Part shown: positions 27,150 through 33,696 of the stretch, in pieces
Layout of the letters: each line of letters begins with the position of its first letter
Position numbering within the stretch: position 1 is the stretch's first letter
DNA from: Halomonas sp. SpR8
GTDB taxonomy: Bacteria > Pseudomonadota > Gammaproteobacteria > Pseudomonadales > Halomonadaceae
Length of the DNA stretch: 64,000 nucleotides
NCBI RefSeq assembly: GCF_031010195.1
Contig: NZ_JAUAMC010000002.1
Coordinates: 1 to 64,000 of the forward strand
Direction: 5' to 3'
Made by a program: the position numbers and the translations under genes
The notes under the pieces: model-generated
Told to the model about the DNA's origin: nothing
Databases searched by the model: none
Seen by the model: only the letters and a program-made list of their open reading frames with translations

Positions 27150-27178
27150 AAAAAAAGCCTCCGCCGGAGCGAAGGCTT
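27150..27178 (-). terminator. Terminator between the nitrite channel and kinase genes
   Basis: Leftward-reading stem GCCTTCGC/GCGGAGGC (one G-U pair), four-base loop, seven T. It lies 28 bases past the channel gene stop and just before the kinase-phosphatase start, so the last gene should be expressed at a lower level than the rest of the operon. Confidence 0.8.
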
Positions 27179-27206
27179 GGTTAATGACAAACTACTGCCT
27201 ATCAAA

Positions 27207-28016
27207 TCATAGGGCTTTTTGCGGCGCGGTACGTACGTGGGTGGTGTAGAGCGTCAGGCCGGTTAATGCCAAACCACCGATTAAGTTACCCAACACTACC
27301 GGTATTTCGTTCCAGATCAGGTAATCCATAATCGAGAAATTACCGCCCATCATCAGCCCCGAGGGGAACAGGAACATGTTGACCACCGAGTGCTCAAAGC
27401 CCATGCCGAAGAACAGCATAATCGGCATCCACATGGCAATCACCTTGCCGCTCACCGTGGTTGAAATCATTGCACCCACCACGCCAAGCGAGACCATCCA
27501 ATTACACAGTATGCCGCGAATAAAAATCGTCGCCATGCCGCCGGCACCATACTCCTTGTACCCCACGGTGCGCCCTTCGCCTACTTCACCAATCACCCGC
27601 CCTACTTCGCTAGGTGCGGTGCTAAAGCCGTAGGTAAACACAATCGCCATTAGAAAAGCGACCGTTAATGCCCCACCAAAATTCCCCACAAACACAATAC
27701 CCCAGTGCTTGAGAATACGCGGAATCGTCACGCCCGGTCGCTTATCCAGCCACGCCAGCGGGGTTAACACAAACACCCCGGTCAACAGATCAAACCCCAT
27801 CAGGTAAAGAATCGAGAAACCCACGGGAAATAGGATGGCGCCGATAATCGGGTAGCCGGTTTGCACCGCCACGGTCACCGCAAACACCGCCGCGATGGCC
27901 AAAATGGCCCCCGCCATAAAAGCGCGAATCAGCGTATCGCGGGTAGACATATGCAGCTTGGCTTCGCCAGCATCGACCATCTTGGTGGCAAATTCGGCAG
28001 GCAATAAGTAGGACAT
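27207..28016 (-). CDS. Formate/nitrite transporter family channel (NirC-like)
   Basis: 269 residues from ATG 28016, with AAAGGAA nine bases upstream; the frame extends 54 bases further without a ribosome site. Six membrane segments and FNT motifs, including GFEHSVVNMFLFP (about 195-207), GNFGGA and LCNWMVSLGVV. FNT channels pass small monovalent anions; in this context nitrite uptake or export is likely. It follows SUMT and nitrate reductase in the same operon. Confidence 0.88.
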   Translation of the reverse strand: MSYLLPAEFATKMVDAGEAKLHMSTRDTLIRAFMAGAILAIAAVFAVTVAVQTGYPIIGAILFPVGFSILYLMGFDLLTGVFVLTPLAWLDKRPGVTIPRILKHWGIVFVGNFGGALTVAFLMAIVFTYGFSTAPSEVGRVIGEVGEGRTVGYKEYGAGGMATIFIRGILCNWMVSLGVVGAMISTTVSGKVIAMWMPIMLFFGMGFEHSVVNMFLFPSGLMMGGNFSIMDYLIWNEIPVVLGNLIGGLALTGLTLYTTHVRTAPQKAL

Positions 28017-28048
28017 AGAGAGCGTTTCCTTTGTTGTGAGTTTCGGGG

Positions 28049-28942
28049 TCAGATGAGAGGTGCAGCGCAAACATCAGGGATTTTTACAGCAGGTGTGGTG
28101 GCGACTCGCTGAACAACGCTGCCCACCACAATCAAGCAGGGGGACGGCAAGGGGGATGCGGCAAGCTTCTCGGGCATATCCGCAAGCGTGCCCACCAGCG
28201 ACTGCTGCTCGCGCTGACTGGCGTTGGCCACCAGCATGATCGGCCACTCATCCGGCAGGCCCGCCTGGCGCAGGCCGTGGCAAATCGCGTCGACCTTGGA
28301 AAGCCCCATATAAAACACCAGGGTTTCATCCTTGCGCGCAAGCGTCTCCCAATCCGGGGTGCCGTCTTCGCGACATAGCTGGGCAGTCACAAAGCGCAGC
28401 TGCTGGGCATGGCCGCGATCGGTGAGCGGAATGCCCATACACGCAGCAGCGGCAGAGGCGGCGGTAATCCCCGGTACGATAGCAGCGGGCACCTGGGCGG
28501 CAGCCAGGGCATCCAACTCTTCGCCCATCCGTGCAAATACCGCCGGGTCACCGCCTTTCAGGCGCACCACCGATTTTCCTTCGCCGGCGAGTTTTACCAT
28601 CAGCTCGCCAATCTCAGCTTGCGGTACGCTGTGATGACCGCGGGCTTTGCCAACGTAGTAGCGCTCGCTGCTGCTAGGAATCAGCGCTAGCACGTCATCG
28701 CCTACCAAGCGGTCATACACCACCGCGTCCGCCTGCATAAGTAAGCGTGCAGCCTTGAGGGTTAGCAGCTCAGCATCGCCGCTGCCTGCACCGACCAGGT
28801 AAACCTGCCCGGAGCGGCACTCGCCACGCAGTGGCAAACGTATGTCAGCCCCATGCTGAACCAACGGCGTCAGCGCGCGGTGAGACAAACGCATAAAGGC
28901 GTTAAACCACTTCTGTAGCAAGGGGTTGCTTAGTGCGGGCAT
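28049..28942 (-). CDS. cobA: Uroporphyrinogen-III C-methyltransferase
   Basis: 297 residues from ATG 28942, with AGGAG seven bases before it; the TTG at 28960 overlaps that ribosome site. Tetrapyrrole methylase fold: VYLVGAGSGDAELLTLKA (about 46-63), VVYDRLV, RLKGGDPAVFARMGEE, GITAASAAAA, PLTDRGHA. It makes precorrin-2 from uroporphyrinogen III with SAM, the first step to siroheme needed by NirB. The N-terminal dehydrogenase-chelatase half of CysG is missing, replaced by about 40 residues, so another protein must finish siroheme. Overlaps the nitrate reductase 3' end by 41 bases. Confidence 0.92.
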   Translation of the reverse strand: MPALSNPLLQKWFNAFMRLSHRALTPLVQHGADIRLPLRGECRSGQVYLVGAGSGDAELLTLKAARLLMQADAVVYDRLVGDDVLALIPSSSERYYVGKARGHHSVPQAEIGELMVKLAGEGKSVVRLKGGDPAVFARMGEELDALAAAQVPAAIVPGITAASAAAACMGIPLTDRGHAQQLRFVTAQLCREDGTPDWETLARKDETLVFYMGLSKVDAICHGLRQAGLPDEWPIMLVANASQREQQSLVGTLADMPEKLAASPLPSPCLIVVGSVVQRVATTPAVKIPDVCAAPLI

Positions 28943-31619
28943 TGGGCCGCTCCTCTTCAATAAGTGATTTCAATTCGGGAATACAGCTACCGCACTGGGT
29001 GCCGCAGGCGAGCCTGGCACCTAGCGCCTCAACAGTGGTATCGCCCTCGCGGATAGCGTTGGCAATAGTGGTTTGGCCCACTTGATGGCAGCTACACACG
29101 ACAGGGCCAGTATCCGCAGCGCCGTCGTCGCAGCCCGCCAGTAGTCGGCGACGGTGGCTATCGCTCAGCGACGAGTCATTAAAACGCGCATCCAGCCACG
29201 CTAACCCTGGCAGCTCTTTGGGCGGGCCAACCATCAGCCACCAGCGCAGTTGATCGTTTTCCACGCAGGCGGCGCGCAGCCGTCCGTTAGTCGGGTCTTG
29301 GCTGACGACCGATACATCGCCGGGCAGCCACGTTTTAAGCTGCGCCAACCAGTCATTAACCGACTGCGTATGGGCAAGCTGCCAACGCTGGCAGCCGCGC
29401 ATGGGAATACGTGTCCAGTAGGCACTGGTGCACCACGGCGTTGATTCCGTTACTCCATCGGCGACCAGCAGAGTGGCCTGCCAATCGGTCGCAAGAGGCG
29501 CCAGCGCCACGGCGCCGTGCTTCGATTCCGGTTGCCCAGAGAGCGGATCGGTAATGCTGTCGATCAGCGCGCTGCTTCTGGCCTGCTGGGTAAAGCAGTC
29601 AGTCCAGTGGATGGGTACAAAGATCTCGCCGCGACGCTGGGCATTGGATACCCGCACCCGAGCGCGAAATTCGCCCTTCGCGGCGGTTAGCACTGCCACC
29701 CCCTGATCGGTGACACCGGCGCTATGGGCATCGTCCGGGTGCACGTCCATAAAGGGTTCGGCGCGATGATTCATTAGCCGCGGTGAGCGCGCGGTGCGGG
29801 TCATGGTGTGCCACTGATCACGAATCCGGCCGGTATTCAGACGCAGCGGATAGGCAGCACTAAGGCTCTTTTCAGGCCCCTGGGGATGGATCGCCAGCAG
29901 CTTGGCGCGACCATTGGCGGTGGCAAATTCGCCATCCTCAAACAGCCGTGCCGTACCATGGGGAGCGGCCTTTGTGACCGGCCATTGGATGGGTGCCAAG
30001 GCGTCATAGCCATCCCGGCCCAGGCCCCCCAAACCCGAAATATCAAACAGCCGTTTTGGGCTGTCAGTCGAACCGTTATTTTCAAACCCCGAGAGCCGGG
30101 CGTGCTCGTCGAAAATCTCCCAGGGGTGGGTGTAGTCAAACGCCTCGGCAAAGCCCAATCGTTTCGCCACCTCGCACATTATCCACCAGTCGTGGCGAGC
30201 CTCGCCGGGGGGTGGCAGCATGCCCCGCTGGCGAGAAATACGCCGCTCGGAGTTAGTCACGGTGCCATCTTTTTCTGACCAACCCGAGGCGGGCAACACG
30301 ATATCGGCGTAGGGCAACAGGTCGGTATGGGCCGCGCACTCGGAAACGATCACCAGCGGGCACTTCTCCAACGCGGCACGCACTCGTGCGGCATCGGGCA
30401 GGCTGATGGCGGGGTTGGTGGCCATCACCCACAGCGCTTTTATCTCGCCGCGCTCAATGGCTTCAAACAGCTCCACGGCTTTGTAACCCGGTTCTTCCGG
30501 CAGACTTGGCGTCAGGCTGTCGGTAGCCCAGAAGCGGCTGACCAGATCGAGGGCGCCTGGGGTGTGGTAATCCATATGCGCAGCTAACTGATTAGCCAAC
30601 CCGCCCACTTCACGGCCGCCCATGGCATTGGGCTGGCCGGTAATCGAGAACGGCCCAGCCCCCGGCAGGCCGATTTTGCCGCCGGCCAGGTGGCAGTTAA
30701 TAATCGCGTTGCACTTATCGGTACCGCTGGCGGATTGGTTAACGCCCTGGGAGTAGAGGGTAACCACATGCAGTTGGCTGGCGAACCAGTAATAGAAGGT
30801 TTCCAGCCGCTCAGGGTCAACATCACAGGCCGCCGCTACCTCGGCCACCGAGCCTGCGGTTTGCTGCGCGGCTTCCAGGGCCTCGTCAATGCCTTCGGTG
30901 TGGCGCTCAAGGTAGAGAGCATCGAGCTTGCGGCGCTTTGCCATCCACGTCAGCAGGCCATTAAATAGATAGGCATCGCTGCCCGGTTTTATGCCCAGGT
31001 AAAGGTCGGCGATTTCGCAGCTGTCGGTCACCCGCGGGTCGATCACTACCAGACGCATCAGCGGATTGCGCTCTTTAGCGACTTTAATGCGCTGGTAGAG
31101 CACCGGGTGATTCCAAGCCAGGTTGGATCCCACCAGCACGACCAGCTCCGCCTCTTCCAAATCCTCGTAGTTACAGGGCACCGCATCGGCACCGAAGGCG
31201 CGTTTGTAGCCAACCACCGCGGAGGCCATGCACAGCCGCGAGTTGGTATCCAAATGGGGTGTGCCCAAAAAGCCTTTAAATAGCTTATTGGCCACGTAGT
31301 AATCTTCGGTGAGCAGTTGTCCAGAGAGGTACGCCGCCACGCTGTGGCTACCATGTTCAGTGCGCAGGGTGTTTATACGCTCAGCAGTGGCGCTTAACGC
31401 AGAGTCCCAAGAAACGTCGACACCATCCACCCGAGGATGTATCAAGCGACCTTGCTCACCCAAGGTTTCATGCAGCGCAGAACCTTTGACGCACAGCCGC
31501 CCGAAGTTGGCCGGATGCTCGCGGTCGCCCTCGACAGCGCTTAGCGTGCCCGCTTCAACGGTCGCCGTCACGCCACAGCCAACGCCGCAATAGGGGCAAG
31601 TCGTTTTGGCCTGAGTCAT
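28902..31619 (-). CDS. nasA: Assimilatory nitrate reductase, catalytic subunit
   Basis: 905 residues. The N-terminal [4Fe-4S] site is Cys8-xx-Cys11-xxx-Cys15...Cys43, followed by the bis-MGD molybdenum domains (NSRLCMAS gives the Mo-ligand region; NCHLAGGKIGLPGAGPFSITGQPNAMGGREVG). The C-terminus has an extra BFD-like [2Fe-2S] domain (VCSCHQVG...CGTQCGSC). It reduces nitrate to nitrite in the cytoplasm. First gene of the leftward operon, behind the leader at 31652-31745; GAGGAG lies five bases before the ATG. The electron-donating FAD subunit is probably the product of the first gene of the divergent operon. Confidence 0.94.
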   Translation of the reverse strand: MTQAKTTCPYCGVGCGVTATVEAGTLSAVEGDREHPANFGRLCVKGSALHETLGEQGRLIHPRVDGVDVSWDSALSATAERINTLRTEHGSHSVAAYLSGQLLTEDYYVANKLFKGFLGTPHLDTNSRLCMASAVVGYKRAFGADAVPCNYEDLEEAELVVLVGSNLAWNHPVLYQRIKVAKERNPLMRLVVIDPRVTDSCEIADLYLGIKPGSDAYLFNGLLTWMAKRRKLDALYLERHTEGIDEALEAAQQTAGSVAEVAAACDVDPERLETFYYWFASQLHVVTLYSQGVNQSASGTDKCNAIINCHLAGGKIGLPGAGPFSITGQPNAMGGREVGGLANQLAAHMDYHTPGALDLVSRFWATDSLTPSLPEEPGYKAVELFEAIERGEIKALWVMATNPAISLPDAARVRAALEKCPLVIVSECAAHTDLLPYADIVLPASGWSEKDGTVTNSERRISRQRGMLPPPGEARHDWWIMCEVAKRLGFAEAFDYTHPWEIFDEHARLSGFENNGSTDSPKRLFDISGLGGLGRDGYDALAPIQWPVTKAAPHGTARLFEDGEFATANGRAKLLAIHPQGPEKSLSAAYPLRLNTGRIRDQWHTMTRTARSPRLMNHRAEPFMDVHPDDAHSAGVTDQGVAVLTAAKGEFRARVRVSNAQRRGEIFVPIHWTDCFTQQARSSALIDSITDPLSGQPESKHGAVALAPLATDWQATLLVADGVTESTPWCTSAYWTRIPMRGCQRWQLAHTQSVNDWLAQLKTWLPGDVSVVSQDPTNGRLRAACVENDQLRWWLMVGPPKELPGLAWLDARFNDSSLSDSHRRRLLAGCDDGAADTGPVVCSCHQVGQTTIANAIREGDTTVEALGARLACGTQCGSCIPELKSLIEEERPNARTKQPLATEVV

Positions 31620-31651
31620 AGCTACTCCTCGGGTTGCTAAACGCCGCGCAT

Positions 31652-31745
31652 AAAAAAACGCCCAGTCCCTTTCTCTAAGGCGCTATATAAACGCATTAAG
31701 AGAAGAGGGCTGGACGTCGTTGCCACAGCGCACCTTCGTCGGTGC
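31652..31745 (-). promoter_or_regulatory. ANTAR-type antitermination leader of the nasA operon
   Basis: Reading leftwards: hairpin 1 at 31745-31730 (GCACC, loop GACGAA, GGTGC); hairpin 2 at 31728-31710 (CUG-U-GGC, loop AACGAC, GUCCAG); then a terminator from 31717 to 31652, with 18-base arms 31717-31700 and 31675-31658 and seven T. Hairpin 2 shares bases with the first terminator arm, so the two are mutually exclusive. Loop 2 has A at position 1 and G at position 4, the ANTAR consensus; loop 1 has G at both. Binding of NasR to the hairpins would prevent termination. Confidence 0.82.
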
Positions 31746-31874
31746 AAAATTTACTTTAATTTCAGCTACACATTTTCTAACGGCGAGTTGTTTTTCGAAC
31801 GGCTTTGGAATTGTTCGCAGCCATCGCCTAGCAATGAGCGCTTATCCCTTGTTAACTCACTTGTTGCCTAGAAG

Positions 31875-31892
31875 TTGCAAAAGCCAAGCCTA
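31875..31892 (-). promoter_or_regulatory. Candidate sigma-54 promoter for nasA
   Basis: On the minus strand AGG-CTTGGCTTTT-GCA gives the required GG-N10-GC spacing (GG at 31890-31889, GC at 31878-31877). The -24 box TTAGGC deviates from TTGGCAC. A start near 31865 would give a leader of about 120 bases before hairpin 1. Confidence 0.4.
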
Positions 31893-32033
31893 AGCACGCC
31901 CTCTTGAAAATTTATTTTTTATAAACAGTCACTTAAAAATAAGTAGATGGCGACGTAGCACGCTTTTTGGCACTTGTTTTAATACCTTTCACTCGCTGAA
32001 TGGTGTGCGAGAGTGCACGCCACCACCCTTTTC

Positions 32034-32049
32034 GCACCATCACTGTGCA
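32034..32049. promoter_or_regulatory. Candidate NtrC binding site
   Basis: GCACC-ATCAC-TGTGCA fits the NtrC consensus TGCACC-N5-GGTGCA except at two end positions. It lies about 90 bases upstream of the rightward sigma-54 promoter, a usual distance for an enhancer. Single imperfect site, so tentative. Confidence 0.4.
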
Positions 32050-32134
32050 GCCTATGCGAAGAGCCGTGCCAGTGCTTATCCACCATCTACATCTAAACAT
32101 CTGAAGTTATTTAAAAAAATATTCCAGACGGCCA

Positions 32135-32153
32135 GTTGGCTAGTTCCTTGCTT
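32135..32153 (+). promoter_or_regulatory. Sigma-54 promoter of the nir operon
   Basis: TTGGC-TAGTTCC-TTGCTT: GG at 32138-32139 and GC at 32150-32151 with ten bases between, TTGGC and TTGC boxes both good. Transcription would begin near 32163, so that the RNA starts just before the first leader hairpin at 32181. This matches the arrangement of Klebsiella nasF. Confidence 0.6.
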
Positions 32154-32180
32154 GTTACTGGGTAAGGTTTTTAATCAGCT

Positions 32181-32309
32181 GACAGCCAATGGCGGTTGTC
32201 GCAGGTTTAAAACATACGCTTTTAAATAGCGCTATCGGGCAACGACGCCCCTGCTGTGCTCTCCTTCTGCAAATTGCAGAACAGAGGGCGCGACAGGGGC
32301 GTTTTTTTT
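32181..32309 (+). promoter_or_regulatory. ANTAR-type antitermination leader of the nir operon
   Basis: Hairpin 1 at 32181-32200 (GACAGCC, loop AATGGC, GGTTGTC) and hairpin 2 at 32237-32250 (GGGC, loop AACGAC, GCCC): both six-base loops have A1 and G4, the ANTAR target rule. The terminator follows, with arms 32245-32253 ACGCCCCTG and 32294-32302 CAGGGGCGT, an inner stem TTCTGC/GCAGAA and eight T at 32302-32309. Hairpin 2 uses the first terminator arm. Loop 2 is identical to loop 2 of the nasA leader. The first structural gene begins 41 bases after the T-run. Confidence 0.88.
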
Positions 32310-32350
32310 GTTTGGTGCTCAAGCAGCCGCAACGACAAGAGGAGCCACCC

Positions 32351-33694
32351 ATGGAAACCACTTCCCGGTGCTCACCCCACGACCATCTAGTGATTATTGG
32401 CAATGGGATGGCCAGCCACCGCCTCATCGAGGCGCTGGTCAAACAGCCCACACGCCCCCAGCGCATCACGGTGATTGGCGCCGAGCCAACCCCTGCCTAT
32501 AACCGTATTCTGCTTTCGCCACTGCTGGCTGGTGAGATGCAGCAAGACGCGCTTACCCTGCGCGACACCGCATGGTACGCCGATCAAGGCATTACCCTGA
32601 TACTGGGCGAAAAGGTCGAGACGCTTGACCGCACACACCAAACGTTGACCACCGATAGCGGCCAATCGCTTGATTACGATCATTTGGTCATCGCCACCGG
32701 CTCGCGCCCAGCGCTGCCCGACGTTCCCGGCATTGAGCTTGAGGGCATACACGGCTTTCGCGACCTGCAAGACGCCGAAGCACTTGAGGCAATTGCTCAC
32801 AGCGGCGGCGACGCTGTCGTTATTGGTGGCGGCCTGCTGGGTCTTGAAGCCGCTGAAGGGCTGCGTAAGCGCGGTAATGGTATCAAGGTGAGCGTGCTCC
32901 AGCGCAGCGAGCGGCTGATGAACCGCCAGTTGGATGTGACCGCCGCGCATCTACTCAAAGACACCCTCACGCAACGCGGCTTGAACATCATCACCGGTGC
33001 GCAGTTAGCGCGTCTGGAGGGAGATAAACGGGGTCGGGTCGCCAAGCTGCATCTTGCCGATGGCAGCCAGTTGAACGCCTCCAGCGTGATCGTTGCCGCG
33101 GGCATTACCCCGAATGCAGAGCTGGGTCGCCAAGCGGGCCTGGCCACCGAGCGCGCCATTGTTGTAGATGAGTTTCTAACCACCTCTGACCCGGCAATCT
33201 CCGCCCTCGGCGAGTGCTGCCAGTTTGAGGGTACTACCTACGGCCTGGTGGAACCGATCTGGCGCCAGGTAGAGGTGCTTGCCGCAACGCTGTGCGGCAT
33301 GGCTACCCAAGGCTACGCGGATGCCCCCAGCGCCACCAAACTTAAAATCAGCGGCGTAGCGCTCTTTGCCTTTGGCCCCACCGAGGCCAGCGCCGAGCAT
33401 GACGTGTTGGATTACCACGACCTTGAGCGCGGCGACTACCGCCGCCTGCTGCTACGCGATGGCCAGATAGAGGGCGCGGTACTTTACGGCGACACCAGCC
33501 AGGGCCCCTGGTACTTCGAACAGGCGCTTGCGGGTAGCGATCTTAACGCTTACCGCCAAGCCCTGCTGTTTGGTGCGGCGGATGTCGACGTGCTTCGCGA
33601 AGCGGCATCTCAACATACCCCTGATTCTTCTCAGCACTCTTCTAAATGCTCTTCTTCAAAACACTCTTCTCATAATACGTCGGAGGCGGCTTAA
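32351..33694 (+). CDS. FAD-dependent reductase subunit of nitrate/nitrite reduction (NasC-like)
   Basis: 447 residues from ATG 32351, with AGGAG six bases upstream. An in-frame ATG at 32189 lies inside the first leader hairpin and can be dismissed. Two Rossmann folds: DHLVIIGNGMASHRL (FAD) and AVVIGGGLLGLEAAEGL (NADH), and TTSDPAISALGECC near residue 280, as in the N-terminal part of NirB. It probably passes electrons from NADH to the nitrate reductase encoded divergently, as NasC of Klebsiella does. The last 30 residues are a Ser/His/Cys-rich tail (SSQHSSKCSSSKHSSHNTS) absent from relatives I know. No Fe-S domain. Confidence 0.85.
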   Translation: METTSRCSPHDHLVIIGNGMASHRLIEALVKQPTRPQRITVIGAEPTPAYNRILLSPLLAGEMQQDALTLRDTAWYADQGITLILGEKVETLDRTHQTLTTDSGQSLDYDHLVIATGSRPALPDVPGIELEGIHGFRDLQDAEALEAIAHSGGDAVVIGGGLLGLEAAEGLRKRGNGIKVSVLQRSERLMNRQLDVTAAHLLKDTLTQRGLNIITGAQLARLEGDKRGRVAKLHLADGSQLNASSVIVAAGITPNAELGRQAGLATERAIVVDEFLTTSDPAISALGECCQFEGTTYGLVEPIWRQVEVLAATLCGMATQGYADAPSATKLKISGVALFAFGPTEASAEHDVLDYHDLERGDYRRLLLRDGQIEGAVLYGDTSQGPWYFEQALAGSDLNAYRQALLFGAADVDVLREAASQHTPDSSQHSSKCSSSKHSSHNTSEAA

Positions 33695-33696
33695 GC

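Larger units (their letters stand above)
31746..32180. other. Divergent promoter region of the nas and nir operons
   Basis: No gene. It holds both candidate sigma-54 promoters and a candidate NtrC site described separately; 31900-31970 and 32090-32130 are AT-rich and could be flexible linker DNA. Open frames in this region are short and lack ribosome sites. Confidence 0.6.

Noticed and set aside
31730-31745. GCACC-N6-GGTGC read as an NtrC operator
   Set aside because: NtrC sites need five bases between the arms; this has six and lies downstream of the promoter candidate. It fits better as hairpin 1 of the antitermination leader.
32189-32350. Upstream in-frame ATG extending the FAD subunit by 54 residues
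   Set aside because: The extra codons run through the leader hairpins and terminator, have no ribosome site, and the encoded peptide is unlike the family. ATG 32351 has AGGAG at the right distance.
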